From assembly GCA_036503065.1 (NCBI GenBank), contig DASXXM010000443.1, positions 1-14,424 on the forward strand: a stretch of 14,424 bases of DNA, written 5' to 3'. The stretch is from DATEPR01 sp036503065 (GTDB lineage: Bacteria; Actinomycetota; Actinomycetes; Mycobacteriales; Pseudonocardiaceae). The position numbers and the translations under genes are program-made. This document shows positions 1-6,230 of this stretch, one piece after another (within the stretch, counting starts at the first letter, position 1; the number at the start of each line of letters is the position of its first letter). The notes under the pieces are model-generated. The model saw only the letters and a list, made by a program, of their open reading frames with translations. It was not told the DNA's origin and ran no database searches.

Positions 1-92
1 GCGGTCCAGTCCCGGCGCTGGTGATAAATCGGCGACCGCACCACGAAGCGGACCTCGTCCCGCCGCACCGAGCGCCGCCCCCAACCATCCAC
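1..92 (-). CDS. Partial unidentified protein, N-terminal part only (runs off left edge)
   Basis: Reading right to left from a GTG at 92, an open frame runs off the left edge. The visible part holds 30 residues rich in Arg and aromatics, including the stretch FVVRSPIYHQRRDW. Codons here are almost all G/C at the third position, as in the neighbouring genes, which is why I think it is real. The frame stays open upstream to an ATG at 128, but those extra 12 codons are A/T-ending and include a TTA leucine codon (110-108), rare in high-GC actinobacteria, so they are probably leader. A GTG at 68 with a G-rich stretch about 9 nt upstream is a third possible start. I do not recognise the family and no function can be given from this fragment. 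Confidence 0.4.
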   Translation of the reverse strand, partial: MDGWGRRSVRRDEVRFVVRSPIYHQRRDWT

Positions 93-136
93 AGGCCACT
101 GACCTGCTAAAATGCGATCAACCAGCATAAGGACAG

Positions 137-159
137 GCCCCCGCACAACCTCCGGGGGC
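137..159. terminator. GC-rich hairpin, terminator or attenuator-like
   Basis: GCCCCCG (137-143) and CGGGGGC (153-159) form a perfect 7-bp stem around a 9-nt loop, with a G-T pair possible outside it. Read on the plus strand it is followed after 8 nt by TTTT (168-171). Read on the minus strand it lies between the end of the 235-585 gene and the start of the partial left-edge gene, so it could terminate the first or attenuate the second. The sequence does not settle the direction. Confidence 0.4.
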
Positions 160-214
160 TACGGCCCTTTTCAACCCTATGCCTGTCAAGCCCCGAATGG
201 GTGGGTTACCGACG

Positions 215-246
215 AGTTGTGGATAGCCGGATTTCTATCCACAACT
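215..246. repeat. Perfect 12-bp inverted repeat with DnaA-box-like arms
   Basis: AGTTGTGGATAG (215-226) and CTATCCACAACT (235-246) are exact reverse complements separated by 8 bases. Each arm contains CTATCCACA, one base from the DnaA-box consensus TTATCCACA. The second arm contains the TAG stop of the minus-strand gene at 235-585. No T-run follows on either strand, so it does not look like a classical terminator. It may be a protein-binding palindrome, a stem at an mRNA 3' end, or a member of a dispersed repeat family. Which one cannot be told from one copy. Confidence 0.7.
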
Positions 247-585
247 TGGCCGGTTCGGCACATCCCTGACCCACCACACGACTCGCCCTGGTCGGAGCCA
301 CTTGGTCCGGCCCAGGATGACGACCAGCCAGTGCGGTTCGTCACAACCGGCGTACTGACAGCCGGCGGCTGATAAGGAATCTGCCGGGTGCAGGCTCATC
401 GGGCCGTAGACCTCGGCCTCGCCGTGCAGCAGCGTGACCTGGTGCACGCCCTGCGTCAACAGGTCGGTCCACTGCTCGCCGAACCACGACTCGGCCTCGA
501 TCTGGGCCGCGAAACGCACCTCGGGGCCGGGCAGTTCTCGGCCGTCGGCATCCTGGTAACGCCAGCGAAAGTCCACGGAGGACAT
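235..585 (-). CDS. Small conserved hypothetical protein with unusual C-terminal extension
   Basis: A 116-residue protein beginning MSSVDFRWRYQDADG. Residues 1-67, up to the segment VYGPMSLHPA, resemble a small acidic actinobacterial protein of unknown function that I recall as roughly 65-75 residues long. Here the frame does not stop there. It continues about 47 residues with a different, Trp/Arg/Cys-rich composition to a TAG at 237-235 inside the inverted repeat. The family resemblance is from memory. The ATG (585-583) is one base from the GTG of divergent cobU, and no good Shine-Dalgarno precedes it, so it may be leaderless or start at the GTG at 576. There are no membrane segments or catalytic motifs. 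Function unknown. Confidence 0.6.
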   Translation of the reverse strand: MSSVDFRWRYQDADGRELPGPEVRFAAQIEAESWFGEQWTDLLTQGVHQVTLLHGEAEVYGPMSLHPADSLSAAGCQYAGCDEPHWLVVILGRTKWLRPGRVVWWVRDVPNRPSCG

Positions 586-586
586 T

Positions 587-1141
587 GTGACTCATCGAAC
601 GCTGGTGCTCGGCGGTGCGCGGTCCGGCAAATCCGGGTACGCGGAGGGACTGCTGCCGAGCACCGCGCCGGTCACCTACGTGGCCACCGCGCGGCGTGAT
701 CGGGCCGACACGGAATGGGAGGCCCGGATCGCCGGGCACATCGATCGACGGCCGAAAGCCTGGCGGACCGTCGAACCCGGACCGGATGACCTCGCCGAGC
801 TCATCGTCACCGCAGGCCAGGACCAACTGTTGCTGGTGGACGACCTCGCGACCTGGCTGACCGGCGTGCTGGACATGACAGCGGCGTGGGAGGGTGGGCC
901 CGACGCGCTGGCCGAGGCAGGCCGGCACGTCGACGGACTCGTCACGGCGGTCACCGGCTGCGCGGCGCGGCTGGTGCTGGTGTCGGCGGAGGTCGGACTG
1001 GGTGTGGTGCCGGAAACCAGATCTGGCAGGCTTTTCCGGGATGAGCTCGGCGACTGCAACGCCAGGCTGGCCCAGGTGTGCGACGAGGTGCTGTTGCTCG
1101 TCGCCGGTATCCCCGTACAACTCAACAGCCCGCGGAGGTAA
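587..1141 (+). CDS. cobU: Adenosylcobinamide kinase / adenosylcobinamide-phosphate guanylyltransferase
   Basis: Bifunctional cytosolic enzyme of nucleotide-loop assembly: it phosphorylates adenosylcobinamide and then transfers GMP to give adenosylcobinamide-GDP. The 184-residue length is normal. The P-loop GGARSGKS is at residues 9-16. The RIAGHIDRRP segment places His51 where the guanylylated histidine of CobU lies. The C-terminal family block EVGLGVVP (135-142) followed by GRLFRDELGDCNARLAQ is intact. The GTG start at 587 follows GGAGGA (577-582) at good spacing; that site lies inside the oppositely oriented hypothetical gene, so the cobU transcript must begin antisense to it. The stop is 3 bp before the cobT ATG, and cobT's ribosome site overlaps the cobU 3' end, so this is an operon. 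No cobalamin riboswitch is visible upstream. Confidence 0.95.
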   Translation: MTHRTLVLGGARSGKSGYAEGLLPSTAPVTYVATARRDRADTEWEARIAGHIDRRPKAWRTVEPGPDDLAELIVTAGQDQLLLVDDLATWLTGVLDMTAAWEGGPDALAEAGRHVDGLVTAVTGCAARLVLVSAEVGLGVVPETRSGRLFRDELGDCNARLAQVCDEVLLLVAGIPVQLNSPRR

Positions 1142-1144
1142 CCC

Positions 1145-2245
1145 ATGACCGTCGGCGAAGGCGCTGGCGTGTTCCCGGCCGTATCGGCACCGGACGAGCA
1201 GGTCCATCGGCAGGCCGTGGCCAGGCACGAGCAGCTGACCAAGCCGGCCGGCTCGCTCGGCAGGCTCGAGGAGCTCGGCGTGTGGATCGCGGCGTGCCAG
1301 GGCGTGTGTCCGCCCCGGCCGTTCGCGCGGCCGAGGGTTGTGGTGTTCGCCGGGGACCACGGCATCGCGGCCGCGGGCGTGTCCGCCTACCCGAGCGAGG
1401 TCACCGGCCAGATGGTGGCCAACTTCCTGGTCGGCGGCGCCGCGGTGAACGTGCTCGCGGCGGCGGCGGGCGCGACCGTGCGGGTGGTGGACATGGCGGT
1501 CGACTCGGCCACGCCGGACCGGGTCGCGCAGTTCAAGGTGCGGCGCTCGTCCGGCTCGATCGACCGGGAGGACGCGCTCACCGAGGACGAGACCGAGCGG
1601 GCGATCGCGGCCGGCAGGCGGATCGCCGACGAGGAGGTCGACGGGGGCGCGGACCTGCTGGTCGCGGGCGACATGGGGATCGGCAACACCACGCCGTCCG
1701 GGGTACTGGTGGCCGCGCTGACCGGCGCGGAGCCGGTCGCGGTGGTCGGGCGTGGCACCGGCATCGACGACCAGGCGTGGATGCGCAAGGCGGCGGCTGT
1801 CCGGGACGCGCTGCGCAGGGCACGGAAGGTCTCCGGCGACCCGGTCGCGCTGCTGCGCACGTCGGCGGGCGCGGACCTGGCGGCGATGGCCGGGTTCCTG
1901 GCACAGGCCGCCGTCCGCAGGACGCCGGTGGTGCTGGACGGCATGGTGGTGACCGCGGCCGCCGCGGTGGCCGAGCAGTTGGCGCCGGGTGCGAAGCAGT
2001 GGTGGGTGGCCGGGCATCGCTCGGTCGAGCCCGCGCACACGCTGGTGTTGGACCACCTGGGGCTGCGCCCGTTGCTGGAGCTGGACATGCGGCTGGGCGA
2101 GGGGTCCGGGGCGGTGGTCGCGCTGCCGCTGGTGCTGATGGCCGCGCGGATCCTCACCGAGATGGCCACGTTCGGCGACGCGGGCGTGTCCGGGCCGGGC
2201 GAGTCGGAGACCAGTAGTGGGGCCCCGGAGGTCACCGCTGGCTAG
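1145..2245 (+). CDS. cobT: Nicotinate-nucleotide--dimethylbenzimidazole phosphoribosyltransferase
   Basis: Makes alpha-ribazole 5'-phosphate from nicotinate mononucleotide and 5,6-dimethylbenzimidazole, the lower ligand for cobalamin. It has 366 residues, usual for the family. Conserved blocks occur in order: KPAGSLGRLE (33-42), FAGDHGIAAAG (68-78), GDMGIGNTTPSG (175-186), GRGTGIDDQ, a VLDGMV block, GHRSVEPAH, and LGEGSGA (317-323), whose Glu319 corresponds to the catalytic glutamate of the Salmonella enzyme (Glu317). The Ser/Gly/Glu-rich tail after FGDAGV is probably disordered. The ATG at 1145 has GGAGG about 6 nt upstream, overlapping the end of cobU. Its 3' end overlaps cobS by 29 bp in another frame, suggesting coupled translation. 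Confidence 0.97.
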   Translation: MTVGEGAGVFPAVSAPDEQVHRQAVARHEQLTKPAGSLGRLEELGVWIAACQGVCPPRPFARPRVVVFAGDHGIAAAGVSAYPSEVTGQMVANFLVGGAAVNVLAAAAGATVRVVDMAVDSATPDRVAQFKVRRSSGSIDREDALTEDETERAIAAGRRIADEEVDGGADLLVAGDMGIGNTTPSGVLVAALTGAEPVAVVGRGTGIDDQAWMRKAAAVRDALRRARKVSGDPVALLRTSAGADLAAMAGFLAQAAVRRTPVVLDGMVVTAAAAVAEQLAPGAKQWWVAGHRSVEPAHTLVLDHLGLRPLLELDMRLGEGSGAVVALPLVLMAARILTEMATFGDAGVSGPGESETSSGAPEVTAG

Positions 2246-3008
2246 CGGGGGTTGGCGGGGGCAAGCACTCTCCGGGCCGCGGTTGGCGCTGTCCTGGCTG
2301 ACCGTGCTGCCGGTGCGGGCCACCGACGTCGACCGGCGGTCGGCCGGTGTGGCGATCGCGGTGTCTCCGCTGGTCGGGGCGCTGCTCGGGGCGGCGGCCA
2401 CCGGTGTGCTCGCCGGGTTTACCGCGCTGCGCTGCCCGCCGCTGCTGGCGGGGCTGCTGCTGGTCGGGCTGCTGGCCATGGCCACGCGTGGGATGCACGT
2501 CGACGGCCTGGCAGACACCGCGGACGGCCTTGGCTGCTACGGGCCGCCGGAACGGGCGCTCGCCGTGATGAAGGACGGTGGCGCCGGACCGTTCGCGATG
2601 GTGACCCTCATCGTGGTGCTGGGGGCGCAGGCCATCGGGTTCGCGGCGGCGGACCACCGCTGGTGGGTGCCGGCGCTCGCGGTCGCCACGGGTCGGGCCG
2701 CGTTTCCGTTGTGCTGCCGGCGTGGCGTGCCGGCGGCGCGGCCGGACGGACTCGGCGCGCTGGTGGCCGGGACACAGTCCATTGTGGTGCCGGTGGTGTG
2801 GTGGACGGCGCTGGCCGCGGTCGGCGCCGCGGCGGTGCCCGGCCGGTGGTGGCAGGGCACCGCCGCGGTGTTGCTGGCCGCGGCGGCGGTTTGCGGCCTG
2901 TCGGCGCACACTCGGCGCCGGTTCGGCGGGGTGACCGGGGACGTGCTCGGCGCGGCCTGCGAACTGGGCGTCGCCGTTGTCCTCGTCGTCTGTTCGTTCG
3001 GCGGCTGA
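2217..3008 (+). CDS. cobS: Adenosylcobinamide-GDP ribazoletransferase (cobalamin synthase)
   Basis: Integral membrane enzyme joining adenosylcobinamide-GDP with alpha-ribazole phosphate to complete cobalamin-phosphate. It has 263 residues with about six hydrophobic segments. The metal/substrate motif MHVDGLADTADGLG is at 93-106, MKDGGAGPFAMV at 118-129, and RFGGVTGDVLGA near the C-terminus (235-246), all typical of CobS. The start is uncertain. GTG 2217, with GGAG 2207-2210 upstream, overlaps the cobT end. A TTG at 2283, giving a protein beginning just before LSWLTVLPV, is the alternative and fits the family start better but has no nearby ribosome site. It is the last gene of cobUTS; the phosphatase completing the pathway is not in this window. 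The stop is 3 bp from the convergent ilvE stop. Confidence 0.93.
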   Translation: MGPRRSPLASGGWRGQALSGPRLALSWLTVLPVRATDVDRRSAGVAIAVSPLVGALLGAAATGVLAGFTALRCPPLLAGLLLVGLLAMATRGMHVDGLADTADGLGCYGPPERALAVMKDGGAGPFAMVTLIVVLGAQAIGFAAADHRWWVPALAVATGRAAFPLCCRRGVPAARPDGLGALVAGTQSIVVPVVWWTALAAVGAAAVPGRWWQGTAAVLLAAAAVCGLSAHTRRRFGGVTGDVLGAACELGVAVVLVVCSFGG

Positions 3009-3011
3009 CCG

Positions 3012-4118
3012 TCAGGCCAGCGGGACCATCCAGCCATGTGGGTCGACCGCGGTGCCGTGCTGGATCGCGGTCAGCGTCTCGCGCAGGCGCATGGTCACCT
3101 CGCCCGCCCCGCCACCGCCTGCGATCGTGAACTCACCCTCAGCGGACTTGACCGTGCCGACCGGTGTGATCACCGCGGCCGTGCCGCAGGCGAACACCTC
3201 GGTCAGTTCGCCGGACGCCGCCTTCTTCTCCCACTCCTCGGTGGAGATCCGGCGCTCCTCGACCTGGTAGCCGAGATGGCCGGCCAGGTCGAGCAGGGAC
3301 ATCCTGGTGATGCCGGGCAGCAGCGAGCCGGACAGTTCCGGCGTGACCAGCCGGGCGTCGGAGCCGGAGCCGAACACGAAGCACAGGTTCATGCCGCCCA
3401 TCTCCTCGACCCACCGGCGCTCCACGGCGTCGAGCCAGACCACCTGGTCACAGCCCTCCGCAACGGCCTGCGCCTGCGCGACGAACGCGGCGGCGTAGTT
3501 GCCGCCACACTTCGCGGCACCGGTACCGCCCGGCGCGGCGCGCACGTACTCCGTGGACAGCCACACCTTGACCGGCTTGATGCCACTGGCGAAGTACGGG
3601 CCGGCAGGCGACGCGATCACGAAGTAGCGATAGGTGCTCGACGGGCTGTTCACGCCGAGGCCGACCGCGGTGGCGATCATGAACGGCCGCAGGTAGAGCG
3701 ACTCGTCCGCGGCAGCAGGCACCCACCGGCCGTCCACGGCGACGAGTTCGCGCAGCGAGTCGACGAACACCTCCGCCGGCAGCTCGGGCATGGCGAGTCG
3801 ACGGGCCGACGCGCGGAACCGGGCCGCGTTGGCGTCCGGCCGGAACGAGGCGATCGTGCCGTCGGCCTGCCGGTAGGCCTTGAGTCCCTCGAAGATCTCC
3901 TGGGCGTAGTGGAAGACGGAGGTGGCCGGGTCCAACTCGATCGAGCGATAGGGGCCCACCGCCGCGTCGTGCCAGCCCTGCTCGGCGTTCCAGTCGACGG
4001 TCACCATGTGGTCGGTGAAGTATCGTCCGAAACCCGGCGCGGCCAATACCTCCGCAACCCGTTCCGGGGTCGCCGGGTTCGGGTTCGGGGTCCTGGTGAA
4101 GGACAGCGCTGTAGTCAT
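3012..4118 (-). CDS. ilvE: Branched-chain amino-acid aminotransferase
   Basis: PLP-dependent transaminase interconverting Leu/Ile/Val and their 2-oxoacids with glutamate/2-oxoglutarate, in the cytosol. Its 368 residues match the fold-type IV BCAT II group found in actinobacteria. The N-terminal half has FHYAQEIFEGLKAYR (69-83). The PLP lysine is Lys203 in GGTGAAKCGGNYAAA. The cofactor-site block EEMGGMNLCFVFG (238-250) and the C-terminal EVFACGTAAVITPVG segment are intact. The ATG at 4118 has only a distant GGAG about 13 nt upstream. A TACGGT hexamer (4131-4126 on the minus strand) lies 6 nt before the ATG, so leaderless expression is possible. It is divergent from the small membrane protein at 4189 and convergent with cobS. 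Confidence 0.97.
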   Translation of the reverse strand: MTTALSFTRTPNPNPATPERVAEVLAAPGFGRYFTDHMVTVDWNAEQGWHDAAVGPYRSIELDPATSVFHYAQEIFEGLKAYRQADGTIASFRPDANAARFRASARRLAMPELPAEVFVDSLRELVAVDGRWVPAAADESLYLRPFMIATAVGLGVNSPSSTYRYFVIASPAGPYFASGIKPVKVWLSTEYVRAAPGGTGAAKCGGNYAAAFVAQAQAVAEGCDQVVWLDAVERRWVEEMGGMNLCFVFGSGSDARLVTPELSGSLLPGITRMSLLDLAGHLGYQVEERRISTEEWEKKAASGELTEVFACGTAAVITPVGTVKSAEGEFTIAGGGGAGEVTMRLRETLTAIQHGTAVDPHGWMVPLA

Positions 4119-4179
4119 ATTGGCACCGTATCTCCAGCCGCCGGACCGGGGAAATCATCTTCTCAAGCTGTGGCCGTCC

Positions 4180-4185
4180 TACTAT
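4180..4185 (+). promoter_or_regulatory. Candidate -10 element for a leaderless gene at 4189
   Basis: TACTAT fits the TAnnnT actinobacterial -10 pattern. It ends 3 nt before the ATG at 4189 and 6 nt before an in-frame GTG at 4192. Transcription would begin about 7 nt downstream, at or near the GTG, and no Shine-Dalgarno is present. I see no clear -35 hexamer at the expected distance. The call rests on position and the missing ribosome site. Confidence 0.35.
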
Positions 4186-4188
4186 CTG

Positions 4189-4485
4189 ATGGTGGACCAA
4201 CTGAGTAACGGCACGATCGACGGCTGGGCGCCGCACGTCCGAGTCGGCGCCTACGCCCTGCTGCTGACGATCGCCGCCGGCTTCGCGGTGCTCGCCGGCT
4301 GGGTCTGGCTCGGCGGCATCGGCATCGTGCTCGGCATCGTCGTGGACGTGATCGGCATGGTCTGGCTGCGGCGGCGCTACGGCGCGGTACTCCCCCAGGA
4401 CGTGCCCGGCGGCGCGCTGCTGCGGGTGTTGGTCGCCGCGATCGTGCTGACCGGCATCGCGTTCCTGGCCAACGTGACCGGTTAG
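4189..4485 (+). CDS. Small integral membrane protein, unknown function
   Basis: A 98-residue protein with about three membrane-spanning segments (roughly 20-41, 42-60 and 76-95) and an RRR cluster at 61-63 in the loop between the second and third, which by the positive-inside rule should be cytoplasmic. The start is ATG 4189 or GTG 4192. The open frame extends further upstream, but there it overlaps ilvE in antisense and is not believable as protein. No catalytic motif is seen and I do not recognise the family. M. tuberculosis Rv2209, in a similar place between cobS and ilvE, is as I recall a much larger membrane protein, so I do not equate them. Its TAG stop overlaps the stop of the convergent DUF402 gene. 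Confidence 0.7.
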   Translation: MVDQLSNGTIDGWAPHVRVGAYALLLTIAAGFAVLAGWVWLGGIGIVLGIVVDVIGMVWLRRRYGAVLPQDVPGGALLRVLVAAIVLTGIAFLANVTG

Positions 4486-5120
4486 TCGGCCACACCGACC
4501 GCCAGGCCCGCCGGCATGGCGGGCGCGGGCCAGTCCGGGTCGGGCCGGAAGTCGGTCCAGGTGCCGTCGAACGGGAAGACCCCCGCCTCGACCAGCGCGA
4601 TCACCCGCTCGCCCTCGGCACGCAACCGGGTCAGGTCGGCGGCGGTGAGCCGACCGGCCGTGACGGCGGCGGCCGCCTCGTCCTCGTCCTTCCACCGCCA
4701 CGAGCGGTCCGGCGCGACGACCACGTCCAGCGCGCCGTCGGACCGGTCGGTGGTGTGCTCGGTCCGGCCGCGCGGGATCTCCAGGTTGACGTACCAGCAC
4801 ATGAACCTGCCGTCCGGCTCGAAGAACCACCACAGCGACGACCACTCCGACTCGGTGATCAGGCGCAGGTTGCTGGTTTCCCGCCACTGTCCGCGAACCC
4901 GGATGCGCGGTAGCACGAACATCTGGTCCAGCGGCACGTCGCGGGCGTCGCGGCCGTCGGCAAGGCGGGTGTTGACGATGTCCGTGCCCGCCGGCAGCCA
5001 GCCGAGCAGGCGTTCGCCGTCGTCCTCGATGACCCGCAACGGGTGATGTTGGCCGATGCTGCCGTCGGCACGCACGAAGCGCTGCACGGCGGTCTCCCCC
5101 GGCCGCCAGACCGGGCTCAT
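4482..5120 (-). CDS. DUF402 (FomD-like) domain protein
   Basis: A 212-residue soluble protein. The central part, WYVNLEIPRG (109-118) through LDVVVAPDRSWRWKDEDE (131-148), is the DUF402 signature: an acidic, strand-rich core with several Asp/Glu (Asp132, Asp138, Asp145-Glu146-Asp147). Characterised relatives such as FomD and the staphylococcal Ntdp are metal-dependent hydrolases acting on nucleotides or nucleotidyl phosphonates. The substrate here is unknown. The ATG (5120-5118) shares the tetranucleotide ATGA with the gcvT stop, so translation is probably coupled and it is the last gene of the permease-gcvT-DUF402 operon. The longer open frame continuing upstream through gcvT is an artefact of antisense/alternative reading. 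The TAA stop overlaps the stop of the convergent membrane-protein gene. Confidence 0.85.
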   Translation of the reverse strand: MSPVWRPGETAVQRFVRADGSIGQHHPLRVIEDDGERLLGWLPAGTDIVNTRLADGRDARDVPLDQMFVLPRIRVRGQWRETSNLRLITESEWSSLWWFFEPDGRFMCWYVNLEIPRGRTEHTTDRSDGALDVVVAPDRSWRWKDEDEAAAAVTAGRLTAADLTRLRAEGERVIALVEAGVFPFDGTWTDFRPDPDWPAPAMPAGLAVGVAD

Positions 5121-6220
5121 CGGGTGTGCAGCTCCACGAACGGGGGCTTGACCACTGCACAGCGCAGGCCCCGGCCCCGCACGTCCACCGACACCTCGTC
5201 GCCCAGCTTCACGCCGGCCGACGAGTCCACAAGGGCCAGTGCGATGCCGATCTTCATGGTCGGCGAGAACGTACCCGATGTGGTGATCCCGACCTGCCGC
5301 CCATCGCCGGCCAGCACGGGCATGCCGTCGCGCGGAATGCCCCGGTCGAGTGCCTTCAGGCCGCGCAGCCGGCGCGCCGGGCCTGCCGCGCGTTCCGCGG
5401 TCAGCGCGTCCCGGCCCCAGAACGCGTCCTTCTGCCAGCCGACGGCCCAACCGGTGCCCGCCTGCACGGGGCTGATGTCGGCGGTCAGCTCGTGGCCGTG
5501 CAGCGGGTAGCCCATCTCGGTGCGCAGCGTGTCCCGTGCGCCCAGCCCGGCCGCCCGGCCGCCGAGCGGTTCGGCGGCGGCGAGCAGCGCGTCCCACAGT
5601 GCGCGCGCGTCCGACCAGCGCGGCAGCAGTTCGTAGCCGTGTTCGCCGGTGTAGCCGGTGCGGCAGACCCGGACCGGGTGGCCGTGCCAGTCGGCGTCGG
5701 CGAACGCCATGTAGTCCAGTTCGGTCGGCAGGCCGACCGACTCGAGCACCGAGCCGGAGTCCGGTCCCTGGACGGCGAGCACTGCGTAGTCGGTGTGCTG
5801 GTTGGTGACCGTGATGCCGGCCGGCGCCGCCTCGGCGAACAGACGGGCCACTTCGGCGTTGTTCGCCGCGTTGGGCACGCAGAAAACCTCGTCCCGCCCG
5901 ACGAAGTAGGCGATCAGGTCGTCGACGACACCACCGGATGCCGTGCAGCACAACGTGTACTGCGCCTGGCCCGGCTTGATCCGGCCAAGGTCGTTGGCCA
6001 GGCACGTGTTCACGAACTCGGCCGCGCCCGGACCCCGCACCAGCGTCTTGCCCAGGTGCGACACGTCGAACACACCGACCGACGTGCGGACCGCGGTGTG
6101 TTCGGCGACCACGCCGTCGGCGTAGTTGAGCGGCATCCGCCAACCGCTGAAGGGGCCGAACTTCGCGCCCAACGCCTCGTGGGCATCCTGGAGCGGGCCG
6201 ATCAAGGGAGTGTCAGTCAC
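5117..6220 (-). CDS. gcvT: Glycine cleavage system aminomethyltransferase (T protein)
   Basis: Transfers the methylene group from aminomethyl-lipoyl H protein to tetrahydrofolate, releasing ammonia, in the glycine cleavage system. It has 367 residues, normal length. FSGWRMPLNYADG (24-36) and GVFDVSHLGK (49-58) mark the N-terminal folate-binding fold. GGVVDDLIAY (96-105) contains the conserved Asp100/101 pair, matching the catalytic Asp101 of the E. coli enzyme. GYTGEHGYELL and GLGARDTLRTEMGYPLHGHEL follow in order, then the C-terminal barrel. The start is GTG 6220, 10 bp after the permease stop, with no strong ribosome site. gcvP and gcvH are not nearby, as in many actinobacteria. No glycine riboswitch is visible. 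It overlaps the DUF402 gene by 4 nt. Confidence 0.97.
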   Translation of the reverse strand: MTDTPLIGPLQDAHEALGAKFGPFSGWRMPLNYADGVVAEHTAVRTSVGVFDVSHLGKTLVRGPGAAEFVNTCLANDLGRIKPGQAQYTLCCTASGGVVDDLIAYFVGRDEVFCVPNAANNAEVARLFAEAAPAGITVTNQHTDYAVLAVQGPDSGSVLESVGLPTELDYMAFADADWHGHPVRVCRTGYTGEHGYELLPRWSDARALWDALLAAAEPLGGRAAGLGARDTLRTEMGYPLHGHELTADISPVQAGTGWAVGWQKDAFWGRDALTAERAAGPARRLRGLKALDRGIPRDGMPVLAGDGRQVGITTSGTFSPTMKIGIALALVDSSAGVKLGDEVSVDVRGRGLRCAVVKPPFVELHTR

Positions 6221-6230
6221 GGCGCTCAGG

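Noticed and set aside
184..189. Minus-strand TTGACA as a -35 for the left-edge gene
   Set aside because: No TAnnnT-like hexamer occurs 16-18 bp downstream on that strand.
112..372. 86-residue plus-strand frame near the left edge
   Set aside because: It would run through the hairpin and the inverted repeat, its ATG overlaps the -10-like sequence, and it has no ribosome site or coding bias.
400..586. Cobalamin riboswitch upstream of cobU
   Set aside because: I looked for the B12-box pattern and conserved core upstream of cobU and saw none. The region is coding on the other strand.
341..2518. 725-residue open frame on the minus strand across cobU-cobT
   Set aside because: It lies antisense to two genes with full family motifs. 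Its Arg/Pro/His/Gly-rich composition is typical of shadow frames in high-GC DNA.
3448..5160. 570-residue minus-strand frame over ilvE, the membrane protein and DUF402
   Set aside because: Low-complexity Arg/Gly/Ala translation in the wrong frame; the true genes occupy the other frames with recognisable motifs.
5121..6143. N-terminal extension of the DUF402 frame across gcvT
   Set aside because: It is the alternative frame of gcvT and looks like shadow sequence. The ATGA junction gives a normal start.
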